From Balanoglossus misakiensis (lineage: Eukaryota; Hemichordata), in NCBI GenBank assembly GCA_040954595.2, contig CM082590.2:9672001-9736000 (forward strand): a stretch of DNA of 64,000 nt, in the 5' to 3' direction. This document shows positions 1-15,068 of the stretch, in pieces (position 1 is the first letter of the stretch; the number at the start of each line of letters is the position of its first letter). The translations under genes and the position numbers were made by a program. The notes under the pieces were generated by a model. That model saw only the letters and a program-made list of their open reading frames with translations, was not told where the DNA came from and did no database searches.

Positions 1-38
1 TAGAATTCTAAACTGACAAACTTAATTCCAGGTAATTC

Positions 39-44
39 TTTATT
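39..44 (-). promoter_or_regulatory. Poly(A) signal for the C-type lectin
   Basis: AATAAA on the minus strand, about 150 bases past the proposed stop at 197-199. Position and strand fit the 3' end of the lectin transcript. Not independently proven. Confidence 0.4.
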
Positions 45-196
45 CACTTAAAAGTTGTGTTCCATCAAACATGTTGAATTACAATGTCTGCATGAAATTG
101 AAGTTAAGAGTCTATGCTACAATCTCATATTTGACTGGCTAGTTGTCACATGTAGTATATTCCATGGTCCACACCTTCTGGGCATGATCAATAACT

Positions 197-2066
197 TTAC
201 TTGCCTCCCCCATAGGCTGAGAAAGTGATACAGCCTGGATCTGAAAATAATTACAAAGCCGTATGAAAATAATAGATTGACAGTGGTACAGTAATGATGT
301 CCGGCGACTATAGTTTAGGTCTCCATCTGTCTGTGTCTTATCTGTCTCACACATTGTGACACACACACACACTTAACAACCCATTTTCCACTTAAATTAT
401 GATTGCATCTGTACAAAAACTACGAGAAGGAACTTTCCATACACTGTCTACAGTTAATACAAAATAAAGCAGATATCTGATTTCTTACCTTGAATTTCAC
501 ACACAAAGCCTTTTGGACGTTCACCACAATATTCATCACCCCATAAACCATTGTGACCAAATCGAAACCTACAGGAATATCAAAGATAACCTTACTTATT
601 TTCTACTTGACCACATATAAAAAACAGTGCAGTTGTACTGATCAATGGCCAGTATATTCTTTGCCACATCACATTAATAACATGTCCATATACCAATGTT
701 TGTACACCAATTTCTCGCAATATTTAATGCAATGATATGACTCGCTTACTAATTTTATATGTAGATGTTACGTTTTCAATGAAAATAGTCATATAACATA
801 AACTACTATTAACTAGACAATAATATGGTTATATCATGGTCGTCTTACCATAATTGAACACAATCTTGTCCGTCTGTGGACTTTTTGGGGTTGTTATTGG
901 GTTCCCCGGGAGCCCATGCACTAAAATCGCCGGGACACAAGGCGTCACCATCAGCCCAGATGAAGCTGCCTTCTGTTAAGCGATCGGTCAAACCAATCCA
1001 GAAGCCGTGGTTTGGAATGCAAGCCTCATTGTCCAGTTGGTTATTGATGATAAAGTTCAGGACGTGGTTGTACCGTTCTTGACTGTTGAGAATTGCGAGT
1101 CTACCAAAGGACCCGCCTGGCACTAAACATCTCGCTTTGCAGAAATTTTCCGCTTCCTGATAGTACTCGCCGGCAGGTTGTTGACAATAGTATTCATACT
1201 TTATGCACATGCAGTCGTCATCTTTGATTTTCAGAGAGCTGGATGCTACAATCATATACAGAAACACAAATATTCGTCAGAACACAATCGATGACATTGT
1301 GATGTATTTTCATACAGAGATTTATGTCCATTAATGTACAATGTAGCAAAGTTTTAATAAACACCAATTCGCGAGTTCCGATTTCAAAATGAAGAAGAAA
1401 GTCGACATGATTTTCCCAGTTTGAGGGCATAGTCTCTTTTAGCTTTAATATATTCTGGACATACTCATAGCTGTTAGAATGATCACTGAATGATACACAA
1501 TTGTCAGAAGCAAAAATTGGATGAATGTATAAAATTGCCTCTCACCTTGGTAATCATACTTAATCACCGAAAAACGAAATACAGAACGAGAAAAACAGGG
1601 AACATGAATTTCAAATACAAATATTGTACAACAGAAATTCAAAGATGATCTTTCAGGCATAAGAGTAAATCATGTTTCAGAAATCTTGTCCCTGCAGGTA
1701 AAATAAAGAAAATATGCAACAAAAAATGAAAATAAACCAAATTACCGTTATAGGAACTATACCACAGGGCGAAAATCCCTGTGCCAACAATAATCCCTGC
1801 AAGTGGAAAACAAGTTTGTAAAACTGAAGGCCAGCTGTTCTAAAAGTAGTATAATATACATTGTGGTATATCAGCATATTAGTGCAACATACCAACAAAA
1901 TACATGGTTGTGATGATTAGATAACTTCAAGCCATGGTTACACAGGTTTATATATATGGGCTTCCTTTAATATTCAAAAGTAAAATGAAGACTGACGTAC
2001 AAAACTTGATTCGACATCAGGCACATAAATAGAGCAGACAATCACGAAACAGAAGATCCAATTCAT
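197..2066 (-). CDS. Secreted C-type lectin (single CTLD), multi-exon
   Basis: Best-supported exons, in minus-strand order, are 1245-849 and 568-489, with a likely last exon 240-197. The first carries most of a C-type lectin domain: WIGLTDR, then FIWADG, then the EPN motif in PGEPNNNP, then DCVQLW. The second supplies LWGDEYC and FVCE, so the cysteine pairs of the fold are present. Donors and acceptors (GTAAGA, TGTAG, GTAAG, TTTTCAG) join in phase. EPN is typical of mannose-type calcium-dependent sugar binding; the usual WND is WGD here. A signal-peptide exon fits at 2066-2001 (MNWIFCFVIVCSIYVPDVES), followed by phase-compatible candidates at 1796-1746 (51 nt) and 1558-1546 (13 nt); these 5' exons are inference. 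The last exon would add a short tail ending in GGGK. Likely an extracellular lectin, perhaps in immunity; the ligand is unknown. Confidence 0.8.
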
Positions 2067-3330
2067 GGCGTTTTCTTTCTGAGAAATAAACATTAGCAGA
2101 GAAAGTTTTTGATGATTGTAAGAACTATTAACAGAAACATGACATGTATTAATAACAAATATTGAGAAAGTTCTAAGTTTTAGCTACTATAAAATTTGTC
2201 ATATACAATCTTCAATTTGCAAACGCAGCTGTTGAAATGTCTTGATCAGTCTAATAGCAATAACTTTCAAATCATTAATAAAAACTGACAGCAGATCTGT
2301 ACAGCAAATAATATTCAAGTTTTCCTTACCTCAACGATGTCTTCTTAAACCAATTCGTTTGGGAAGGTGGTTATTACATAAGCAATCCACATATTTATAA
2401 TATACACCACCTGGTCAAAATACTGAAATGAATCACGAGATTTATAATCCCAGGTGAAATTAAGCTTCATAGCGTAAGGTCTTTTCTTTGATAGAATCTT
2501 AAATAACAGCGAAATTTTGCCTATTAAAATTCTGATGAAATTAAGCTTCAAAAAGTTAGGTCTTTTCTTTGTTAGACGTGTATGTTACGTAGAGTTTTGT
2601 CTGCAGAAAATCCTGTTCATCTGGTCACTTAATGCAGTAGCACGAATCAAATCATATACATTTACCTGCCATCTGAAAGTGCATTATGGTAAGACTATAT
2701 ACGCAAATATGACAACGTCTGACTCCTAGCAAGACTGTTTTTTGTATACTCTGGGATTTCCAGAAAAATCCTCAGGTTGATAACTTTTAATAATTGTCAT
2801 TAAATCTTTCATATGATTTTCATGAATTACTAACTATACATCTATATTGAAAATACGTATTCACGGCATATGGGTATTTGTATTTTAATTGTATGCAAGT
2901 GGTATGTTGTTGTTGATATTATTCTTTTATTGTTATTGTTATTATTAATTGTCATAGTGTCAATTTTTTTCTTGTTTTTTAAGTTTCAAGTTGAGAGAAA
3001 CACACAGATTAATATCATAATCATAAGATAAATACAACGTACCAAAATTAAGTGACATTTAAAATCAATAACAGCATTTCTTTCCTGAACAATATTAGAC
3101 TGAGTATTATATGAGGAAGATGGAGGTTCAGCAAAGTGTGAGTGTCATTTCAACAATTGTACTCAGAATTTTCCCCAGAGTCAATTCCTGATGCACCAAA
3201 TTTCCTCTACTTTTCCCTTATAGGCACACAAGGATTTGGCATTTCCAGATGGATTTTTTGTTCAAGGAAGAACAGACATCCAATGGCACTGACAGAAATT
3301 TGCTGAAAGGAAGAGGTATGTGCATCTGCC

Positions 3331-3421
3331 TTAACCCTATCACCCCCAGTTTCCTCTTTAGAGGTCCAACCTGGCCACAAAAAACAATGAGTTTGGACTG
3401 AACCATTGCGATGAAAGTGTT
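3331..3421 (-). mobile_element. TTAA MITE, copy A (diverged)
   Basis: Opens with TTAACCCTATCACCCCCAG and keeps the CTTTAGAGGTCCAAC core and the GTTTGGACTGAACCAT segment of the family. The right end is decayed (GATGAAAGTGTTGA). It lies in reverse orientation relative to the copies at 13495, 24387 and 54956. Confidence 0.75.
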
Positions 3422-3529
3422 GATCCCGGGGAATCATTATTGGGTGTTACATTCAAATGCTGTTCCTGTTATCTGTTGGACCATAGTTATCTAGCTAGAT
3501 AGATAAACAGACAATAGACCGACAGCTTG

Positions 3530-3608
3530 AGAGAGAGAGAGAGAGAGGGGTGGGGGAGGGAGGGAGAGAGAGGGGGAGAGGAGAGGAGAGAGAGAGTGAG
3601 AGAGAGAT
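3530..3608. repeat. GA-rich microsatellite
   Basis: About 80 bases of nearly uninterrupted GA/GGA purine run. The open frames across it are low-complexity artefacts. Confidence 0.9.
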
Positions 3609-4054
3609 GGATTGTGTTTGTTTTCATTTGACCGCCACTTGCTATTTTTCAACCAATGGAGGCATCTTCAGCTACCCTTGGATGCGCGTACGGAACAGAA
3701 TCGGTTCTGTCGGCCATGAAGAAGAAATCACTGCACAGCCTTTTTGACTTTGTTACTAAGGAATGCGCTGGACTAAGTCTGAACACATGTTTTTCTACAT
3801 GTCATCAAACACAAGTTTGTCCAACTCAGTTTTTACTTTTGACCCGTTTTCTTATGTCGGCCATGAAGACTCCTGATATAATCAAAATGATTAGCATGGT
3901 AGGTATATAAGCACTTATATGTTATTGATGTGTAAAACTCTCATTGAATACACTATTATGTTCCTTGCAGATATGATTTATTTTGATTTTCAAAGCAATC
4001 CATCCAGTAGCGCAATTTTCATCAATGATTAATTATAAGTATACATTACATTCT

Positions 4055-4126
4055 GTTACATACATGCATACTGGTACATACATACATACATACATACATA
4101 CAGACAGACAGACAGACAGACAGACC
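4055..4126. repeat. ATAC/ACAG compound microsatellite
   Basis: Tandem CATA units change directly into tandem CAGA units, a common compound tetranucleotide repeat. Confidence 0.9.
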
Positions 4127-4258
4127 TACATATATACAGATTGACTAAGCAAGGACACATGTAATTTTATTTCATTTCACTTTAATGAACAGTGTGACAA
4201 CAGTTCAATGTTTTCGTCTCTGAAATTACATATATCAGAATGCATTAAGCCAGGAGGA

Positions 4259-5125
4259 TTATACAAGTTGTGGTACTGGTGCGAACACCTGTGACTTCCT
4301 CCCATTGGTTAGTTCTAAAATCCCCATGGTAACTAGAGGAAGCATCATGGTTGCTAGAAGATACAGCCAATAGGGTAACGGCGAGGTGCTTCCCATTGGC
4401 CACAGCCAGAGTCCTCTTCGTGTCCCGTCTCTGATGTGATGTGAGAGCCAGGCGACTGTAAAGATCCAATGAAGGGGACGGAGACGCGCGATTGGATGGA
4501 AATAGTCCGCTAATATGAGAATACACGCAATCACAGGGATTATCGTTGTTGCATGGAATGGTGGTCGGGACTTCAGGGACAGCGCATCCTGGAAATAGAT
4601 AGAAATTAAACAGAAATTATGACTCTTTCATTATCAGTACATTCACCTATCAGAGCACTCAACATAAAGAGTGCCAGAATGTGTACCCAGAAGCATTGAG
4701 GTAGCTGCTTTCGGATTGGTTGAGTAGCTTGGAAAAAAACAAGACAGACATCCAAGAACAGAACAGCCAAGAATCAGTAAATTTAAAGATCGTGCCAACT
4801 CTACATCTGATTTAATCAGACTGGATCTGTACTGTACCTTTAGATCCCATGACCTTGCAGCAAAGAAGTGATCGAGATCCACAATGCTCGACAACACACC
4901 ACAAAGGATCGCTTGCAAGACAGAATCTATTCTCTGCAATCCACCAATCAGCGACCAGCACCACAGACCCACAACAGCATGTGTACCATTATCAACTATT
5001 GCACGTAAGACCATATTCTTCGATATCCATGGCAACTGCAGGATGGCATCACCAGCTACACAGAAACCTCCCAGCAAGGCGCACCCAATCACGCGTTTCC
5101 ATGACAACATGTCAAGTAATGTCAT
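4259..5125 (-). CDS. TMEM267: Transmembrane protein 267 homologue
   Basis: Two exons: 5125-4838 (96 codons, ending ...DHFFAARSWDLK before GTACAG) and 4588-4259 (109 residues plus stop, after TTTCCAG). They join in phase 0 to give 205 aa, close to the roughly 215 aa of the vertebrate protein. Signature stretches match the family: DNGTHAVVGLWCWS, IVDLDHFFAARS, SLKSRPPFH, WLSHHIRDGTRRGLW and GSTSPLPYWLY. Several hydrophobic segments indicate a multipass membrane protein. The conserved D/H residues (DLDHFF, HH-RDG, R-GLW) resemble the pattern of membrane-bound metal-dependent hydrolases, but the function of TMEM267 is not established. It is divergent from the sulfatase, with start codons 1.0 kb apart, so the two may share a promoter region. 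Confidence 0.93.
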
Positions 5126-6124
5126 TTCAGAGGCGTTGTCAGGACATGTGGTTCTAACACATGTATATCATCTCTGGGGCTTCAAGCCAAAAGTTCATAT
5201 TGTGCTGCATGCTATACAGATTCCTGAAAGAGTATGAGAGAGAGTGGATATATATATAGAATTTATGACAAATCACTTAAGGAATATATCTGAATGATGA
5301 TTGAGTTAAGTCCTGCGTACGTACAGGTTTGTGTTTAATTACGGGGCTAGGAATGATGCAAGACGTGCACTTCACCCTGGAAATCAGCTGCAGTATCGGT
5401 GTTGGACACCAAACATTACAGATCTCATGAAACAACAAACGAGGAATCTGGTTAAATGTGGGCGGGGCAGGGCGATCGAGCTGGGGGCGGGGCAGTTACC
5501 GGACGATCGAGTGAGTGTAAGCTCACGGGATTGTACATCAAGTGTGCAATTTTTCTCGGCTCACAATAACAGTGGAAGAAACTCCTACCTTCATCATATT
5601 AATGCAACGTCTCGCAAAGTCCTGTAGTGTAATCGGTTTCATCATTGTCGATGTCATCATTGTCAGTTACTTCCGCATTGTGAAGTGCGCATGCTCAAGA
5701 AATGAACCTAAATGAACTTCGGCCTTCGACGTCAGAATACTAGTACATTTACTTTATTCACAATTGGCCTGACGAAAATCCGTGACTTATTTGCAGTTCT
5801 CTTTCACGAAAGTTAAACATATGCATACTGAAAACTTATGAAAACAAATCTTTTAACGTATATATCTATAGAATTGTATAGTCTATAGAAACTTATTTGT
5901 AATTTGGAGAATGTTTTGGGACATCTTTTAGTAGTGCAGTTTTGGCCAATTTTCTGATTGAACTCTATGGAGATGTCAACATCTGGAGTGTGCTCTCATA
6001 GACATTTTCACAAGGGATTAGACGAAGGTTGTGTGTAGGTCCCTTTTGGCCTTTATACAGGGTTGGTTGTCAGTCTGTATACCAGGAGATTTACAATATA
6101 TGTCCTTGTTTTATCAAGGGCATC
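5126..6124. promoter_or_regulatory. Divergent intergenic region, TMEM267 / sulfatase
   Basis: About 1 kb between two head-to-head starts; it should hold both promoters and 5' UTRs. A short GC-rich patch near 5455-5500 (GGGCGGGGCAG repeated as GGGGCGGGGCAG) looks like SP/KLF-type GC boxes. No clear TATA box. The frame at 5331-5627 crosses this GC patch and shows no known motif. Confidence 0.5.
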
Positions 6125-8219
6125 ATGATGGCGTCTCTCGGCTGCAAAAGGTTGCTGTTGCTCGTATTCCAACTTGTGTTCTCTTTCCCACCCTCAAACG
6201 CCACGCCAACTCCAAATTCCCCAAACGTTGTGCTGTTCCTGGTCGACGATTTGGGATATGGTGACCTGGGTTGCTACGGAAACGAGAGTGTGACGACGCC
6301 GAATATTGACCGTTTGGCGTCTGAGGGGATAAAGTTCACGCGTATGTACTCACAGTCGAGTTGTACTCCAAGCAGAGCGTCATTGTTAACAGGTATTGCA
6401 CGGTAGTACTTTCCAGTTCGACCAAAACCTGCAAAAATGTTACCTTGGTTATCATGAAACTCGAAATCTGAACGAGTAGATTTCTAAGCCTCGGCATTTC
6501 CTAATACAGAAAGGATGTGATATTGTCTTCACAAGGTGAAAACCTTTATTTATGCAGACCCTAAAGAAACCATTGCTGTCACACAGTTGTACTATCGTCA
6601 CCCTTGCGGAACGTGAAGATTAAGAGTTAGGATTATGTCTGGTCCAGATATAGTTCTCAATTATTGCCATAATTTTGCATTTTAGAAGATGGCCACTCTG
6701 ATTCTACCATATAAATATAAAGTGGCTATTTATAGACACTTTCATTGCAGGTCGTTATCCTATCAGAAATGGAATGCTGAGAGACAGACAACCGTTTTAT
6801 GTCTTTAAAAGTCCAGCACAAAGTGGTGGCTTACCGGAGAGTGAGATCACTTTAGCTGAAATCTTTAAAGACAAGGGTTATGCGACAGCGATAGTTGGGA
6901 AGTGGCATCTTGGAGTTGGTAGTGGAGGGAAATTTTTACCGACAAACCAAGGTTTCGACTACCATTATGGTATTCCAGGGACCCACATTGAGGTGTGTGG
7001 AACACCTGGGACAACTTCTCATTTAGGGAAACCCCTCGTCTTGTTTTATTTATCATCGACGTACAAATCATGGATCGCCATCCAGGGCATTATCATCTGC
7101 CCGTGGCTTTTGTCCTTCATAGGGAAGAAGACACTTGGTCTTGCTCTAATATTGGTCCTGTTGTGGGCTATGAGCGAATACTTGATCATGGTGAATTTTA
7201 CACACCACGGATCGCCGAAAGTATGTATTCTTATGAGGAATGGGGAAATACTGGAACAGCCTTATAAAGCAGAGAATATGACGTTGAGATTGGTCCAGGA
7301 GGCGGTGCAGTTCATATCAGAGAATAAAAATCGCCCTTTCTTTCTGTACTTGCCCTTCCTCAAACTACATTCAAGTGTTTTTGCCTCGGCGTCTTTCAAG
7401 GGGAAGTCTGGTCTTGGTCTCCATGGCGACGCCTTGATGGAGCTGGACTGGAGTGTTGGGCAGGTGGTGCGACATCTGAAAATGCAAAGTGTGTTGGACA
7501 ACACGTTGATATTTCTGCTGTCAGATAATGGTCCTAATACTGTAGGCGTCAATGGGATTCGTAAACCTCCAGGTGTTGGCGGATCCACTGGCGTTGTGGC
7601 CAACTTTAAAGGGGAGCTTATCCAACAGAGAGGGAGCAAGATCAGCCTATACGAGGGAGGGATACACGTGCCAGCAATCATGCGATGGGAGGGGGTCATA
7701 CCCCCAAATACATCATCAAACGCTCTGGTTTCTTTGATTGATGTCTTTCCGACTATGGCGGATATCTTGAACTATAAAATCTCTAATCGCATCATTGATG
7801 GGAAGAGTCTTTTACCTTTGCTGAGAAATCCGACTAAGATTCCTAACCACCACGACTACACGCTTCATTACTGCAGCATATCCGCGCCGCCAGCGATAGT
7901 CCTTGGCAGACACAAGCTGCACTACATCCAACAATTTAACGATGGAAGTTGCCCTGGTGATGTCCTGGAGCAGCCAATCGTGTATGATCTACAGACAGAC
8001 CCGGGAGAACAGAATCCACTTCCTGTAGAGGAAACGATAGAAATCTCCCAGCGAGGACGACAAATCTTGGACAGCATGGAAAAGTCACTACCAAAACAGA
8101 TATCATCAGAAATTGATTCTATGGTGTTGCCTTGGTTATTCCCATGTGCGAATTTTCCATCTTGCCAGACCGAGGGTGACATAGAAGACGATTTCAGTAA
8201 TTTGGACCTACCAGAATAA
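6125..8219 (+). CDS. Steryl-sulfatase-like arylsulfatase with membrane hairpin
   Basis: Exon 1 is 6125-6392 (donor GTATTG) and exon 2 is 6751-8219 (acceptor TTCATTGCAG), joining in phase 1 to 578 aa. Residues 8-26 are a hydrophobic signal segment. [12 protein letters not shown] (metal-binding Asp 41-42) leads to the sulfatase signature C80-T-P-S-R84, whose Cys is converted to formylglycine in this family; SLLTGRYP spans the intron. GKWHLG is at 139-144 and LLSDNGP near 346-351. Hydrophobic runs at about 184-207 and 216-237 match the position of the two-helix membrane hairpin of steryl sulfatase (STS), as do [14 protein letters not shown] and the YEGGIHVP segment near the C-terminus. The expected product is an ER/membrane-associated hydrolase of sulfate esters; whether the substrate is a steroid is not shown. 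All recognised catalytic motifs are present. ATG is also possible one codon downstream. Confidence 0.92.
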
Positions 8220-8220
8220 A
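8215..8220 (+). promoter_or_regulatory. Possible poly(A) signal overlapping the sulfatase stop
   Basis: The last codon and stop (GAA TAA) plus the next A spell AATAAA. If used, the 3' UTR would be only tens of bases. A downstream signal could be used instead. Confidence 0.3.
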
Positions 8221-9624
8221 TATCTGAAAAATCAAATATGTCTGTCTGTCAGATTATCATTTTGGTGCAGCTTCGACAAGAACATAAAAGTATACCAAAA
8301 TTCATGTCAAGTGACTGATTCTGATAACCTGATTGGTAGTCGTGATATTAACGATCAAAAGGTGTCAAGTCAAGTTGATTTTATAAATGAAAGTAGTTCT
8401 GTATCATTATTTGGGCGTGGTTTTCGTGCAACCGCATAACTTCTAGCCTTATTTCCCACTCGAAGTTGTACGACTCCGCGTATACAAGACTTTAATGTAA
8501 GCACCTTCCCACGTTCTGATAAGAGGGTTACAAGACACTGTTTCCATCTCCGTGGTTTTCGTTCTCTGAAGTCGATGGTGTAAGCTGATTTTCGAATTTC
8601 AAGGTAGAGTTCAGATTTTTTAACGGGAGATCATAACTTGAGTATAAGATATACATGTAATGATAACATATCATCAGCCCAGTTCTTTTTTGATTCTCGA
8701 ATTCATTTTCTCATAATACTGAAAATTTAAACTCAAAATCTGTACTTTTATTCTGTAAATAACTGTCGACGTCAAACACTGTATACTTTGTGTTGATTTT
8801 GCAGAGGTTATAATTTTAATTGTCAAGATTTTCGAAGTCAATTAAAGATCAGATTGACGTCTATATTTTTAAATACTTTTAAAATCTTAGCTTAAAGCGA
8901 CTGAATAATGATGTATAATTATTTTGCCGTTCGTGTGAATTCCTTGTGTTATAAAGTGATTCATAATTATTTTGATTTATACAAAATTCGAGAAGATTTT
9001 AGTCCTTGTTTGTAGAAATGTGTTATTTTGACTGTCGATTGCAAAACTAACATGAACATAATCATATGTTGTCTATTGATTTTCACGTTTTAGATTTTTC
9101 GATGTCGCGAGTATTAAACGATGTCTCCAATAATCGAAAACGTCAGGTTGAAAACACTAGTATTATTGTCCGTGCCAAACGCGAAGACGACAAAACCTTG
9201 ACTCACAAGAACTCGAAATCGTTTCCATGGGGATAGCGATGTATATAACATTGCGTGTCATAAACAGATGTTTGCTCGTCAAAAACTTTTTGTGAGTGTT
9301 TCTGTTGACAAAAGCCATGTCAAGTATTGTAAGACGAACCAATATCGCCTGTTGGAACGCCGATGGCAGACTTACTCAACAATGTATTACGCATGCACCA
9401 TCTGCAGTAATATTGCAAATATTGAATATGACGGATACTACTCGAATGTTAAGAGAATATATTCCGTTCCCTAAAAGTTTACTACTTGTTTCAGTTGGTT
9501 TATATTAAAAATATGTTGAATTAACTAACAGTAAAAGTTACGTTTATATTAGCTAATGCGTTTTATGCATTGTGGTTTGTAGGATTTCTCACTTCACTGT
9601 ACCCACCTACCTTTCCCTTTGAAG
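8221..9624. other. Intergenic DNA, sulfatase to Ly6-like gene
   Basis: AT-rich, with no exon or repeat family recognised. Part must be sulfatase 3' UTR and part the promoter of the gene starting at 9625. Two overlapping short frames at 9268-9508 have no family match. Confidence 0.5.
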
Positions 9625-10946
9625 ATGGATCTTAGGTTTTTCACTGTGGCATCATGTAAGTATTTTCTGATTAAAAAAATTATCTTTCAATCGTGTTAGT
9701 ATTTAGCATTAAAAAAATTAAATTATTACGATTATGAAAATTCAGATGGCCTTAGCTTGGCTACTGCTGAGAAAGACATGGTTGTATTTTAGTTAGTTTA
9801 AAAGTCTGACTGAGATGAAAATGTTTTTTTTTGTTTCTACAATAGTGATCATCAATATTAGTGTGGGGTCACCATCAAAAGATGTAATTAAATGCTACAG
9901 TTGTAGTTACAATGAGGCTGATGGATCTGGAGACAAGAACTGCTTCCATGATTTCCATTCACCAACCAATGAGGTTACATGTTCGCCCGGGGATTCGTGT
10001 CAGGTAATTAATATACAGAACATTATACAGTATATTTGCATACAAAAACGGATGGTAGTGCGTACAGGTGTGTGATGCGGATTTGTGAGTATGGGTTTCA
10101 CTTAGGATTCTTCAAATTCTCATATCACACAAGTGTTCGCACTACCTCCTTGCTCTGTATGACTCTCTTTCTTTTTCTCTCTCTCTCCCACACTCTGTCT
10201 CTGACTCTCTCCCTTTCGCTCTTTCTCTCTCTGTCTCTCTCTCTCTCTGTAAGAATTTGTGGCCCCCTTTTTTACTGCTGCTGCCTTGAAATTCGCATAT
10301 CACAAATGTTGGCACTATTCTGACACTCTACCCCTCTCTATCTGTCTGTCCGTCTGTCTGCCCCTCACCCTCTCTCCTCTTTAATCTCTTTTGCTGACCA
10401 GCTGTACTCTTTTGTTCTCCAGGTGAAGATGAGGGTCGTTGTGCGTGGCATGACCGAGCCAGATATAGATGACTTAGATCAAGTGTGCCCATTTTGTTCG
10501 ATTCAAGGTCGCAATATGAAACTACCGTTTCTGGCAAACGACACGTCGAATGTGGAATACAGCAGGCCCTTATGGTCTGTCTTACGGGGATGTGCTAGCA
10601 ATTTATTCTGCTACAAACAGTGCAGTAAAAAAGACATTGAAAACAATTCAGGTAAGACCCACAAACAAGTCCTATACCGGTATATACTGTAAAATGGGAA
10701 ATATTTTGAGTGAGCATTGTTAAAAACGGAGGAATTTCTTTTCTGTCATTCTTTTTTTCCTCATTACAATATTGTCATGTTTCTAAGTCTTTTATTTGTT
10801 TTTCATTTCCTATTGTATTCCTAGATTATCCTGTATGTTCATACTGCTGTGATAAAGAACTTTGTAACACATACAGTGGGGCCAGTATTGTCACCTCTGA
10901 CCTCTTCATCATGATCCTGGGTGTTGTGATGTGTCTGACTCTATAG
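9625..10946 (+). CDS. Ly6/uPAR-domain (three-finger) GPI-type surface protein
   Basis: Four exons join in phase: 9625-9655, 9846-10003, 10423-10651 and 10825-10946, giving 179 aa. The exon 2 acceptor is a strong TTTTTTTTTGTTTCTACAATAG. Starting in exon 1 gives a signal peptide (MDLRFFTVASLIINISVGS), which is better than the in-frame ATG at 9815 inside the intron. The mature part begins KCYSC (Cys27, Cys30) and ends CSYCCDKELCN (Cys144, 147, 148, 153), the CC-xxxx-CN hallmark of the LU/three-finger fold. Intervening cysteines are at 43, 56, 62, 85, 88, 120, 126 and 130. A hydrophobic C-terminus (LFIMILGVVMC) with no cytoplasmic tail suggests GPI anchoring. NDT and NNS are possible N-glycosylation sites. 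It is longer than a simple Ly6 domain because of the region encoded by exon 3. The ligand is unknown. Confidence 0.85.
10156..10376. repeat. CT-rich microsatellite tracts in Ly6-like intron 2
   Basis: Two blocks of CTCTCT/TCTG simple sequence (about 10156-10250 and 10327-10376) lie upstream of the exon 3 acceptor. They may add to its polypyrimidine context, but the run ends about 40 bases before the splice site. Confidence 0.85.
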
Positions 10947-11037
10947 CAAGATGTCCAGATGTCTGGCAACTTCATTCAGAGTGCAGTTATCATCGATGAT
11001 TAATTATGTATGTGTTGAGTATGTGTTGTGTAGTTTT

Positions 11038-11197
11038 AACATACATACATACAATGATACATACAATGATACAATGATACATACATACATACATACATAC
11101 ATACATACATACATACATACATACATACATGCATACAATGATACATACATACATACATACATACATATAATGATACATACATACATACATACATACA

Positions 11198-11228
<31 letters not shown>

Positions 11229-11315
11229 TTACATACATACATACAATGATACAATGATACATACAATGATACAATGATACATACATACATACATAAATAC
11301 ATACATACATACAGC
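11038..11315. repeat. ATAC tetranucleotide microsatellite
   Basis: About 280 bases of tandem ATAC, broken at intervals by AATGATAC. The repetitive open frames on both strands (runs of MYVC or THIHTYI) are artefacts of the four-base period. Confidence 0.97.
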
Positions 11316-11997
11316 AAATGAAGGCTGAATCACTAGCTTTTATTACAAAAAACACTCGAAACGTTAGTAACAAATATTTTGTTAAGTCTCCAGCAATCAT
11401 AATCATTTCACATAAACATATCAACTACACCAGCCCAGCCTTTCATGATATTATTTGTATGCAAAAGTTTGTATACAGATGATGTTCATGAAAATTGCTT
11501 GAGCACTGCAAAACAGAAAGTACAAGCTACTGACAATTAGTCACTACAAAATGACTCATGCAACTGGGAAAAAATAATGCTCAAAACAATTGAAAGAAAT
11601 ACTGTCGGCCTAAATATGTACATAATTTCATTTCTGAGGGCACAATCATCACACAAGCATTGTGCGTTTCAAACCACGGCTGGCCACGCTAGAAGCATAC
11701 CAACACTGTATAAATCTACAACATACATGTAGATGAAAACTTGGCTGTAAGCAACACAAATTACAATTGAATAATTGTTGGGGTTCTGTTTATGAAATGT
11801 TTGGCTTTCTAGTTAAACACCCTTTACATGTGCAACAGCAAAAAGAAAACACAATATCATTATTGTAATTTTTCAGGCAACTTTTTGCCTCCTCAAATAA
11901 AAATCTCACAGAAAAACGTTTGCAGAGTGCTAGAGTTGTGCGCTCTCTGGAGTTGTTTGTTTTTGTTTGTTGTCTCCAGTAATGATTAGCGCCCTCT
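11316..11997. other. Probable 3' flank of the LysA-like gene
   Basis: No exon recognised. A minus-strand AATAAA at about 11337-11342 is a possible but distant poly(A) signal for the gene whose stop is at 11998-12000. Confidence 0.35.

Positions 11998-15068
<3,071 letters not shown>

Larger units (their letters stand above)
2067..4258. other. Intergenic DNA between lectin and TMEM267
   Basis: No exon found. It holds a TTAA-element copy (3331-3421), a GA-rich microsatellite (3530-3608) and an ATAC/ACAG microsatellite (about 4055-4126). The small open frames at 2345-2729, 3207-3437 and 3550-3910 lack splice-site context, known motifs or start context and are treated as chance. Confidence 0.6.

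Noticed and set aside
10951-11424. Long repetitive frames on both strands
   Set aside because: Products are only MYVC or THIHTYI repeats from the ATAC microsatellite.
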